NCBI GenBank assembly: GCA_913045265.1
Contig: CAJWQX010000015.1
Location: forward strand, 1 to 52,861
Length of the DNA: 52,861 bases
From: UBA11889 sp002313255
Lineage (GTDB): Bacteria > Pseudomonadota > Gammaproteobacteria > Pseudomonadales > Azotimanducaceae
Direction: 5' to 3'
Part shown: positions 15,048-22,944 of the stretch, one piece after another
Position numbering within the stretch: the first letter of the stretch is position 1
Layout of the letters: each line of letters opens with the position of its first letter
Made by a program: the position numbers and the translations under genes
Notes under the pieces: model-generated
Databases searched by the model: none
What the model saw: only the letters and a program-made list of their open reading frames with translations
Told to the model about the DNA's origin: nothing

Positions 15048-16924
15048 AGCTTCGCCGCCTCCGGCATTGGCACCGCGGAGATTTCACTGTCGAGATCCCG
15101 CAACAATCTCGCTTTACGCTCGCGATCTTCATCTTGATTACTCTGCACGGCGGCGAGATCCGCGTAATAGCCACCTCGCGCGATCAGTTCGTCGTGCGTC
15201 CCGGATTCAACGAATCGTCCTGCGTCGATAACGAAAATGCGGTCTGCATGCCGCGCCGTCGAGACGCGGTGGGAAATCAACATAGTCGTTTTGCCACCAC
15301 GCATGCGTCGCAGCCCACGTAGAATCCGTTCCTCAGTTTCCGTATCGACACTCGAGAAACAGTCATCGAGCAGCAGCACTTTTGCGTCTCGAACCATTCC
15401 ACGGGTAAGCGTTGCGCGTTGCTTCTGACCTCCCGAAAGCGTGACTCCGCGTTCCCCCACCATGGTGTCGAGTCCCTGGGCAAGTTGTCGGCGCAAAGGA
15501 TCGGCAAACGCGGCCGCCTCCGCGGCATCCCATATCGAGGTGTCGTCACGGCTTAGATCATCGTAGGTCAAGTTGTCGCGAAGCGTCATCGAAAACAAAA
15601 AAGGATCTTGCGGGACAAGCGTGACAGCTTCTCGTAGCTGGCGTAGAGGAAAATCACGAATATCGTGACCATCCAAAAAAATCATCCCGCCGGGAGTGTC
15701 AACGAGGCGGACGATGGCATTCAGTAACGTCGATTTACCGGAGCCAACGCGCCCCATGAACGCAATCGTTTCACCGGGTTCGACGTTGAGGGTCGCCCCG
15801 GCAATCGTTGGTCTAGGTGAACCTGGATGACTATAAACAAGGTCTCGAAACTCAATACGCCCGCGCAATTCGGCAGGCACTGTTTCGATCGAGGCATCGT
15901 CCACTTCCGGTTCGTAATCTAGAATTTCGAAGATGCGTTCGGTTCCTGCCGCCGCAGCCGTGAACATCGTTATGGACATTCCGATCATACGCATGGGCCA
16001 AGCCACCATCATGAGGTACGAAAAAAAGGCCATGAATGTACCCAGCGTGATGTCGCCTCGTAGGACCAACGCGCCACCATAGAACACCACGATCACCGTC
16101 GAGGCAGTCGAAATAAACCCCATCACAACGCTCATTAGTGCTTGGTACCGATTTACACGGTAGACCGTCTGGGCGTAATGGGTGCTCACGTCACGAAAGC
16201 GGTTAATCTCCTGTTCTTCTTGCGCCATCGCTTGCACTGTGCGAATTCCATTGAGATTTTCTTGGGTAAACGAAGTCACCGCGGCCATGGCTTCCTGTCG
16301 ATCCATGTAATACGGAAATAACGCACGGGCCATACCAAACCCCGCGACAGCGACCAACGGCAGTGGAAGAACTACCCAAAACGTGAGTGATGGCGACAAC
16401 ATGATCATGAAGTACAAGCCCGTGATCAGCGTGAATACCGTCGTAAGAATAGTGACCGCACCAAAGGAGACCACCATCCGCACCATGCTCACATCGTTGA
16501 CAGCGCGTGACATCAGATCCCCGGTGCCGAATCGATTGAAGAAATGTGCCCCTTGGAATTGGACGTGATTGAAAAGACGTTTGCGTAGATCGTAGGCAAC
16601 GCTAATTGAAAGTCGGCGCAACGCCCGTTGAGAAACTACGTAAATAAGAAACCGAGTGGCAACGATCGCTAAGATCGAGAGCACCGGGACCAGTAGCGTT
16701 GGCTCAATGTCTGGGTCTGCGAGGCTATCGATTGCGGTCTTCATGAAAAGCGGTACGAAGGCGTCAAAAAGCCGCGCGAGCAGCAACCCACCGATCGATG
16801 CCAACAAGATCCACCGGAATCGGTGGACATAAGGGCCGAGACGTTTTAGGTGTGAGAGATGTTTGAACGTCGACCGCTCCCTGCGCGGTCCGTCAACTCT
16901 TGATGTGTGATCGTGGTGTATCAA
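15044..16924 (-). CDS. ABC exporter half-transporter with degenerate ATP site (MdlA/TM287-like)
   Basis: Partner of the preceding chain, 626 residues: six membrane helices (about 37-325) and an NBD with Walker A GRVGSGKST (391-399), signature LSGGQ (496-500) and Walker B VLLLD (516-520). The residue after Walker B is Asp521 instead of the catalytic glutamate (LLLDDCFSSVD). This matches the non-hydrolysing site of heterodimeric exporters such as TM287/288 and BmrCD. The start is uncertain: TTG at 16924 is used here because no ATG occurs before residue 61, but no clear Shine-Dalgarno is seen. The gene leads the exporter pair. Confidence 0.91.
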   Translation of the reverse strand: MIHHDHTSRVDGPRRERSTFKHLSHLKRLGPYVHRFRWILLASIGGLLLARLFDAFVPLFMKTAIDSLADPDIEPTLLVPVLSILAIVATRFLIYVVSQRALRRLSISVAYDLRKRLFNHVQFQGAHFFNRFGTGDLMSRAVNDVSMVRMVVSFGAVTILTTVFTLITGLYFMIMLSPSLTFWVVLPLPLVAVAGFGMARALFPYYMDRQEAMAAVTSFTQENLNGIRTVQAMAQEEQEINRFRDVSTHYAQTVYRVNRYQALMSVVMGFISTASTVIVVFYGGALVLRGDITLGTFMAFFSYLMMVAWPMRMIGMSITMFTAAAAGTERIFEILDYEPEVDDASIETVPAELRGRIEFRDLVYSHPGSPRPTIAGATLNVEPGETIAFMGRVGSGKSTLLNAIVRLVDTPGGMIFLDGHDIRDFPLRQLREAVTLVPQDPFLFSMTLRDNLTYDDLSRDDTSIWDAAEAAAFADPLRRQLAQGLDTMVGERGVTLSGGQKQRATLTRGMVRDAKVLLLDDCFSSVDTETEERILRGLRRMRGGKTTMLISHRVSTARHADRIFVIDAGRFVESGTHDELIARGGYYADLAAVQSNQDEDRERKARLLRDLDSEISAVPMPEAAKL

Positions 16925-17006
16925 CCGGGCTATGTTACGCGATCGGTAGTCCGACGGAAAAGCCCCCCATCGGATTCATCCGCGCATCCACCCGTTAGAA
17001 ACGGTT

Positions 17007-18068
17007 CTATTTAATCTCTAAACCAAGAACTCGCCGGTTCGTCTCGGCGTCGAGGCCCGACGACGCAAAATCGTCGAACGCCTTATCCGTCACCCGAATG
17101 ATATGGTCTTGAATGAAACGAGCGCCCTCGCGCGCGCCATCCTCTTGGTGCTTTAGGCAGCACTCCCACTCGAGAACAGCCCAACCGTCAAAGTCGAAAG
17201 CCGCAAATTTCGAGAAGATCGAGCGAAAGTCCACTTGGCCGTCACCTAAAGAACGAAATCGGCCCGCGCGATCAAGCCAATCCTGGTAACCACCGTAAAC
17301 ACCTTGTCGCCCACTCGGGGTGAATTCTGCATCCTTGACATGAAACATTTTGATGCGTTCATGGTAAATATCGATGAACGACAAATAGTCCAACTGTTGC
17401 AGAATAAAGTGGCTTGGATCGTAAAGAATATTGGCACGAGGGTGGTCGTCAACCTCCGCCAAAAACCGTTCGAACGTTACTCCATCGTGGAGGTCTTCAC
17501 CTGGGTGGATCTCGTAACAACAATCCACGCCGTACTCGTCGAACACGTCAAGAATGGGACGCCAGCGACGCGCCAGCTCTTGAAATCCTTCGTCGACGAC
17601 TCCTGCCGGACGTTGCGGCCATGGATAGATCATTGGCCAAAGAAACGCACCAGAAAACGTAACGTGCGATCGAAGTCCCAGGTTATGACTCGCTCGCGCC
17701 GCGAGTTTGACTTGATCAATGGCCCAGTCCGTTCGGGCCGAGGGATTGCCGTGAACAGACTCTGGCGCAAAGCCATCAAACAGGATGTCGTATGCTGGAT
17801 GGACAGCGACCAGTTGACCTTCGAGATGGGTCGACAATTCGGTAATTTCAACGCCCTGCGACTTCACGATCCCATTTAACTCATCGCAGTATGTTTGGCT
17901 TTCGGCCGCCCGTTGAACGTCGATGAACGCTGGATTGCCTATCGGCACCTGGATCCCAAGAAATCCGAGATCTGCGGCCCATTTTGCCATCGACTCAATG
18001 CTGTCGAATGGCTCTTCGTCCGCCATAAATTGGGCGAGAAAAATCGCTGGGCCTTTCAGTGTCTTCAT
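17007..18068 (-). CDS. Sugar phosphate isomerase/epimerase-like TIM-barrel protein
   Basis: Xylose-isomerase-like (AP endonuclease 2 fold) protein of 353 residues, longer than the ~270 usual for IolE/Hyi types. Probable metal ligands lie in YEIHPGEDLHDG (about 178-189), ILYDPSHFILQ (about 206-216), MFHVKDAEF (about 230-238) and VLEWECC near the C-terminus. It follows the Gfo/Idh/MocA gene by 15 bp on the same strand, a common pairing in sugar, inositol or sugar-acid catabolism. The ATG is preceded by a G-rich stretch. The sugar cannot be named. Confidence 0.84.
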   Translation of the reverse strand: MKTLKGPAIFLAQFMADEEPFDSIESMAKWAADLGFLGIQVPIGNPAFIDVQRAAESQTYCDELNGIVKSQGVEITELSTHLEGQLVAVHPAYDILFDGFAPESVHGNPSARTDWAIDQVKLAARASHNLGLRSHVTFSGAFLWPMIYPWPQRPAGVVDEGFQELARRWRPILDVFDEYGVDCCYEIHPGEDLHDGVTFERFLAEVDDHPRANILYDPSHFILQQLDYLSFIDIYHERIKMFHVKDAEFTPSGRQGVYGGYQDWLDRAGRFRSLGDGQVDFRSIFSKFAAFDFDGWAVLEWECCLKHQEDGAREGARFIQDHIIRVTDKAFDDFASSGLDAETNRRVLGLEIK

Positions 18069-18083
18069 GCCTTGCCCCCTTAC

Positions 18084-19247
18084 CTAATTCCACGTTGGAA
18101 AATCGGTCCAAACACCACCACGCTTCGAACTATCTACCACGGCATCAATAAACGCCATTCCGCGTACACCATCGTCAATCGTGGGGAAATCGAGTTCCTC
18201 AGACGTTGGATCACGACCCGCCAAGCGCGCCTCGAGCGCAGCCGCAAAATTGCGGTAGAGCACGGCAAACGCCTCCAAAAAGCCCTCCGGGTGTCCTGCC
18301 GGGAGCCGCGTCGCAGCGGTCGCAGCCTCACTCACGCCTGGACCACCGGTTCGCCGCACCTCGAACGGGCGATCGGGCCATCGAACGACCAGCGAATTAG
18401 GGTCTGTCTGTACCCACTCTAGACTGGCACGTTCACCATACACCCGCAGTTTCAGACCATTTTCCTCGCCAACCGCAATCTGACTGGCAAGCAACACGCC
18501 GCGTGCCCCATTGGAAAATCGTAACAGCACGTTGCCGTCATCCTCGAGCAAACGCCCTGGAACAAACGTTGTTAAGTCGGCGCATAGCGAATCGATCTCC
18601 AGCCCGGTGACGTATTCGAGTAGATTTTCGCCGTGAGTCCCGATATCACCCATGCAACCAGCCGATCCTGAAAATCTCGGATCCGTTCGCCAGATTGCCT
18701 GTTTATTTCCCTGCGTTTCGAGCCTTTCTGCAAGCCAGCCTTGGATGTATTCGACAATGACTCGACGTATCGATCCCAACGCACCAGTCTTAATTAATTC
18801 GCGGGCCTCCTTGACCATGGGATATCCCGTGTAATTGTGCGTAAGCCCAAAGAGGAGATCCTTTTCCGCGGCGAGAGCACGAAGGGTCCTCGCTTCACCG
18901 AGATCGAACGTGACGGGCTTGTCGGACACGACGTGAAACCCTGCCTGGAGCGATGACTCGGCGACAGGAAAGTGCAAGTGGTTCGGTGCCGCAATCACCA
19001 CAAAATGCATGCGTTCTTCGGTCGGAAGCCTCAACTCTTCTGTCACCATTTCGTTGAACGTTCCGTAGCTCCTGTTGGGCGGGAGGTCGTAGAGCTCTTG
19101 TCCAAAGCGCTTAGAACGCGACGGATCGCTAGAAAAGGCACCGCAGACAAGCTCGATACGACCATCGAGCTCGGCCGCTATCCGATGGACAGCACCGATG
19201 AAAGCGCCTTCACCGCCCCCTACAAGTCCCATTCGTAAACGCGTCAT
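18084..19247 (-). CDS. Gfo/Idh/MocA family NAD(P)-dependent oxidoreductase
   Basis: Dehydrogenase of 387 residues acting on sugars or cyclitols. The N-terminal Rossmann motif is GLVGGGEGAFIG (8-19). AAPNHLHFP and SDKPV are in the place of the family's EKP motif (Lys in DKP being the usual catalytic lysine), and MGDIGTHGENLLEY supplies the second-domain Asp/His pair. GGAGG-type Shine-Dalgarno (GGAGG, 9 bp upstream) supports the ATG at 19247. It probably forms an operon with the TIM-barrel gene at 17007 and is divergent from a second TIM-barrel gene across 254 bp. Confidence 0.9.
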   Translation of the reverse strand: MTRLRMGLVGGGEGAFIGAVHRIAAELDGRIELVCGAFSSDPSRSKRFGQELYDLPPNRSYGTFNEMVTEELRLPTEERMHFVVIAAPNHLHFPVAESSLQAGFHVVSDKPVTFDLGEARTLRALAAEKDLLFGLTHNYTGYPMVKEARELIKTGALGSIRRVIVEYIQGWLAERLETQGNKQAIWRTDPRFSGSAGCMGDIGTHGENLLEYVTGLEIDSLCADLTTFVPGRLLEDDGNVLLRFSNGARGVLLASQIAVGEENGLKLRVYGERASLEWVQTDPNSLVVRWPDRPFEVRRTGGPGVSEAATAATRLPAGHPEGFLEAFAVLYRNFAAALEARLAGRDPTSEELDFPTIDDGVRGMAFIDAVVDSSKRGGVWTDFPTWN

Positions 19248-19501
19248 GCAGTCTCACCTCCGTCGTTTCGATTGAACGTTGGAACAGGTAATACCGTCAA
19301 GTACGGCGCTGACTATGGGTCACTCGCCGCGATGAAGACGCTCGAATCAACCGAACACCCCTTGGAGGTACCACGGTGTCAGTATCGGGCATGTCCGTGC
19401 CAAATGAGCGAGTGCCACAAAGTTGAACTTCCCATTCGCTGCAAACTCGTCTAGCTATACAATCAGCAATTACCGATCGAATCCGTCAAAGGAGGCTCTG
19501 C

Positions 19502-20257
19502 GTGAAACCCATTTCAGTCCAACTCTACTCCTTACGCGATGCATCCCGGAACGATTTTGACGCGGTTTTGCAACGGCTGGCCGCCATTGGTTACCGTGGC
19601 GTCGAACCTTTTAACCTGTTCGGTAAGTCACCCATGGATTTCCGACGACAGGTTGAAGATTTAGGGATGACGGTTTCATCGACTCACTTTCCGTGGGCGA
19701 ACCGCTCGGAGATTAACGAGGTAATCGACACGGTTGGTGCTTTGGGTCTTTCAAGAGCTGCTGGAGGCTTTGGCCCCGACGATTTTGCCGATCGAAGCGC
19801 TATCGCCCGAACGGTAGCGACCGTTAACGATCTGACCGATAAGCTCGGTCGCGCAGGGCTTGAGCTGTTTCTCCATAACCATTGGTGGGAATTTGTCGAA
19901 CACGAAGGTAAGAAGGGGTATCACATTCTTCAGGAAGAATGCCCCGACGTGCTATTTGAAGTGGATACCTACTGGGCGGCAAACTTCGGCAATTCCGATC
20001 CAGCGTCAGAGGTCGAAAGAATCCGAAACCGGGTACCGCTTCTCCATATTAAAGACGGTCCCCTAATCAAAGGCGAAGCCCACGTTGCAGTCGGTGACGG
20101 GCGTATGGATATCCGCGCAATTATTGACGCAGCCGATGAAGACATACTCGAGTGGATCATTGTCGAACTGGACGATTGCGACACCGACATGATGACCGCC
20201 GTTCAAAAAAGCTACACCTACCTCACCCACAACGAGCTGGCAACGGGCAATCAATGA
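19502..20257 (+). CDS. Sugar phosphate isomerase/epimerase-like TIM-barrel protein
   Basis: A 251-residue xylose-isomerase-like barrel. Metal-site candidates are FLHNHWWEF (about 121-129), DVLFEVDTYWAAN (about 146-158), LLHIKDGPL and EWIIVELDDCD at the end of the barrel. LHNHxxEF and EVDxYW are typical of IolE/IolH or hydroxypyruvate-isomerase-like proteins linked to Gfo/Idh enzymes. The start is GTG, fixed by a near-perfect AAAGGAGG (19488-19495) 6 bp upstream. Its TGA overlaps the ATG of an aminotransferase. Confidence 0.86.
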   Translation: MKPISVQLYSLRDASRNDFDAVLQRLAAIGYRGVEPFNLFGKSPMDFRRQVEDLGMTVSSTHFPWANRSEINEVIDTVGALGLSRAAGGFGPDDFADRSAIARTVATVNDLTDKLGRAGLELFLHNHWWEFVEHEGKKGYHILQEECPDVLFEVDTYWAANFGNSDPASEVERIRNRVPLLHIKDGPLIKGEAHVAVGDGRMDIRAIIDAADEDILEWIIVELDDCDTDMMTAVQKSYTYLTHNELATGNQ

Positions 20258-21402
20258 CTCGAAGATTCGATTTTGCGGTCGGTCGCACCAACCCCGAAAC
20301 ATTTCCTGTCGACAAGATGCAACGCGCTGCATCCATCGCGATTGAGCGTGAGTACGAGGCTCTAACCAACTATCACGGACGGTTAGGCCATCCGGAGTTG
20401 CGGGCAATCATGGCAACGCGAGAGTCCGAACGCGAAGGCGTATCGGTCAACCCCGACTCGATCGCACTAATGAACGGCTCGATGCAAGCCGTCACCCTTA
20501 CCGCAGAGGCTCTCACAAGTCCCGGTGACACGATAATTTGTGAGGAATTCACCTACTCAGGAACCATCAGCGCTTATCGAAGTTTGGGCATCGAAATGGT
20601 CGGGCTGCCACTCGACAACAACGGTATGCGCGTTGATCTCTTGGAGTCGACCCTCGATCGATTGGGTCCTAAACGTAAACCCAAATTCATCTATGCGTTA
20701 ACGACCTATCAAAACCCGAGCGGGACGGTGATGTCTTTAGAGCGCCGAGCGCAACTCATCCGCATTGCCGAAAATTACGACATTCCCATCGTTGAGGATA
20801 ACTGCTACGGCGACGTCCACTTCGATGGCGACAAGCCGAGCGCACTCTACGCCCTGTCCGACTACGCGAAGATCATCTACCTATGCTCACTGTCGAAGAT
20901 TTTAGCGCCTGGTCTCAGGCTCGGGTACTTGCTAGCACGCCCCCCTATATTTGATCAAATTCTGGAGCGGCGACACGATGCAGGCGGGAATTATCTGGCG
21001 GCAGCCATTGTTGCCGAGCTCTACCGAGACGGAGTCTGGTCATTAACGGACCACCTGAACAAATCGCTTCGCGTCAAGAAAAATCTTGTCGTCAACGGAC
21101 TTGCCAATGAACTTCACGATATCTGTGCCTGGTCGGATCCGGCCGGCGGACTGTTCGTGTGGTTACGTTATCCTGAAGACGTCGACCAAAAAAAACTTGC
21201 CGAACTCGCGGCGGCGCGCAACGTTCACTTTGCCCCTGGCGCAAATTTTCACATTAACAACGACGACCGTCCTTACCTTCGATTGGCCTTCGGGCACGTC
21301 CCGGATCAAGACATTCGCGACGGTATCCCTCTGCTTGCCCAATCCATTCGCGAGGCACGCACCAGCAACGCCCCCAAGGAATTTGGCGATCTCTACGACT
21401 GA
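20254..21402 (+). CDS. PLP-dependent aminotransferase, class I/II fold
   Basis: 382 residues with the class I/II aminotransferase core: NGSMQA (74-79, PLP phosphate cup), TYQNPSG (151-157), EDNCYGD (181-187, Asp182 contacting the PLP nitrogen), CSLSKILAPGLRLGY with the Schiff-base Lys215 and Arg222, and a C-terminal LRLAFGH. The pattern resembles 2-aminoadipate/aromatic aminotransferases (LysN, MocR-like core) without the GntR domain. The ATG at 20254 overlaps the stop of the TIM-barrel gene (ATGA), so the two are coupled; an aminotransferase in a sugar-type module may handle an amino sugar or a keto acid product. It converges with a putative lipoprotein gene 21 bp away. Confidence 0.87.
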   Translation: MTRRFDFAVGRTNPETFPVDKMQRAASIAIEREYEALTNYHGRLGHPELRAIMATRESEREGVSVNPDSIALMNGSMQAVTLTAEALTSPGDTIICEEFTYSGTISAYRSLGIEMVGLPLDNNGMRVDLLESTLDRLGPKRKPKFIYALTTYQNPSGTVMSLERRAQLIRIAENYDIPIVEDNCYGDVHFDGDKPSALYALSDYAKIIYLCSLSKILAPGLRLGYLLARPPIFDQILERRHDAGGNYLAAAIVAELYRDGVWSLTDHLNKSLRVKKNLVVNGLANELHDICAWSDPAGGLFVWLRYPEDVDQKKLAELAAARNVHFAPGANFHINNDDRPYLRLAFGHVPDQDIRDGIPLLAQSIREARTSNAPKEFGDLYD

Positions 21403-21423
21403 ACAAGCGCTTGCTCTTTCTCG

Positions 21424-21960
21424 TCAATACCCATCCTCAGGGTCTTCGGTTAGATCCTCTTCCTCGAGCTCTTCCCAAGAAACAACTTCGCCGGCAAGAC
21501 GCCAAGTCGACTCCTCGCGCCGTAAGAAAACGAAAAATGCCCGCTCTTCCCGGGCATAGACTTCAACACAAACCAGCGCATCGTTCGTTGTCATTCCTGC
21601 ACGGGATAACGAAACAACCGGCTTTCTGGTCCGCAAATACAACCTCCGCGGGTGACCGCTCGTCGTTGTAACTCGGTCTCCAAATTCCGACAAGTCAAAA
21701 TCGTCCGATTGTTCGTCATTCGCCTTAAGAAATGCATCGAAAAGGCCCAGCGGTACCGCCAGGCTGGTCTGCCCATCGGTACGGCAGTCCGATGGACGAC
21801 TCACAATCGATAAGTCCCCCATCGGCAGAACGAAGCCGGTCAATAGTTTGCGCATAACGTCGCGTTCAACCGGCGGACTTTGAGGCTCGCATCCATTGAT
21901 GTGGCCGATAAGGGCCAACCAGACAAGGTTTCTCAAGGCGACCAACTTCGAGCCGGGCAC
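21424..21960 (-). CDS. Putative lipoprotein, function unknown
   Basis: Unrecognised protein of up to 178 residues. The N-terminus has a basic residue and hydrophobic stretch ending in INGC, an acceptable lipobox with Cys24, so outer-membrane or periplasmic anchoring is plausible. The C-terminus is strongly acidic (EELEEEDLTEDPEDG). It is the last gene of a minus-strand run and begins 6 bp after the desaturase stop, in the same frame. GGAGG abuts the GTG at 21960 directly, which is too close for normal initiation, so TTG at codon 6 or 9 may be the real start. No family assignment. Confidence 0.6.
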   Translation of the reverse strand: MPGSKLVALRNLVWLALIGHINGCEPQSPPVERDVMRKLLTGFVLPMGDLSIVSRPSDCRTDGQTSLAVPLGLFDAFLKANDEQSDDFDLSEFGDRVTTTSGHPRRLYLRTRKPVVSLSRAGMTTNDALVCVEVYAREERAFFVFLRREESTWRLAGEVVSWEELEEEDLTEDPEDGY

Positions 21961-21966
21961 CCTCCG

Positions 21967-22944
21967 TCAGGCCGTTGCCGTCGCCAGTCGGATCACATGG
22001 GCATAACTCGGTTGTAGATCCATCGCCGTCCCGTGACCTCCTGCCATCAAGATACGATGCGCCCGACGCAACCGATAACAGGGGCATGAGACCAAAAGAT
22101 GGTGTTCGAGGTGATAGTTCACCCAGTACGGGGCGATAAACATTCGTTCGAGCCAACTTGCGTGGGTGGTGCGGGTATTGCGCAATCGATCGTCGTTGTC
22201 GGCAACGCACGCGTGCTCGCCGATATTTCGCAGTCTAGATACGAACAAAAGCCACGTCATCGACGGCAATAGCCAAAGCAAAAAGTAGAGATACCAAACC
22301 CCGTACGCCGCAAATCCAGCTAAAAACGCCATATTAATCAAGAGATTTGGCCCAAGCCGGTATGCCGCCCGATTGAGCCGTGCGGATATCGGCCCCCCGG
22401 CCGGACGGAACGCGGAAACAACGAGTTCTTTTCGTTGCTTCCATCCCGTCTGACCCGAAAGGTCACGCCAAACTTTCCGTCGAAAGCTCGTCTTCGTGAT
22501 TGGAAAAGGCGCTGACAAAACAAGATCCGGATCGCCTTGTTGTTGGGTATGCTTATGGTGTTCCAGATGCGATTTGCGGTAACCGTGGACCGATGCTCCA
22601 AAAAGTGGCCTATTAAGTATCCACTCAGAAACCCAATCGTTTAGCGCCCGGTTCGAATACAACAAATGATGTGCTCCTTCGTGATTGAGCACCGTCAAGC
22701 CCAATTGCCGAGCCCCCACGATCAACACGCCGACGGCAACGACAACTGGATTTGTCCATAACGCACATGCGGCCCACGTCGTGAATATGACACCCCAACA
22801 ATGCACCAAGAGCCAGGTTGCGTGCCAATTCGAGCGTTTCCTTAACGCCCGAATTTGATCTCGCGAAAAATAATCCGTTGGTTTCTGTCTCAACGTCGTT
22901 CCCATATCGAGTGTTTTGTCACGCAGCTCGGACCGTTCCGGCAT
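21967..22944 (-). CDS. Membrane fatty acid desaturase / hydroxylase family protein
   Basis: 325-residue integral membrane di-iron enzyme. Histidine boxes are His88-EGA-His92-His93, His126-LE-His129-His130 and His278-LE-His281-His282, with hydrophobic pairs at about 45-82 and 200-235 between them. This arrangement is that of fatty acid desaturases and related carotenoid or sphingolipid hydroxylases. It would introduce a double bond or hydroxyl into membrane acyl chains. The ATG at 22944 has GAAGG 8 bp upstream and lies 26 bp inside the CoA-transferase gene; a start at residue 14 would avoid the overlap but has no ribosome site. Confidence 0.88.
   Translation of the reverse strand: MPERSELRDKTLDMGTTLRQKPTDYFSRDQIRALRKRSNWHATWLLVHCWGVIFTTWAACALWTNPVVVAVGVLIVGARQLGLTVLNHEGAHHLLYSNRALNDWVSEWILNRPLFGASVHGYRKSHLEHHKHTQQQGDPDLVLSAPFPITKTSFRRKVWRDLSGQTGWKQRKELVVSAFRPAGGPISARLNRAAYRLGPNLLINMAFLAGFAAYGVWYLYFLLWLLPSMTWLLFVSRLRNIGEHACVADNDDRLRNTRTTHASWLERMFIAPYWVNYHLEHHLLVSCPCYRLRRAHRILMAGGHGTAMDLQPSYAHVIRLATATA

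Noticed and set aside
15044..16924. Asp521 read as a sign of a broken ABC gene
   Set aside because: All other motifs are intact and Asp at this place is normal in one subunit of heterodimeric exporters.
21404..21413. Perfect palindrome CAAGCGCTTG between convergent aminotransferase and lipoprotein genes
   Set aside because: No loop and only a short mixed pyrimidine run follows; not a convincing terminator.
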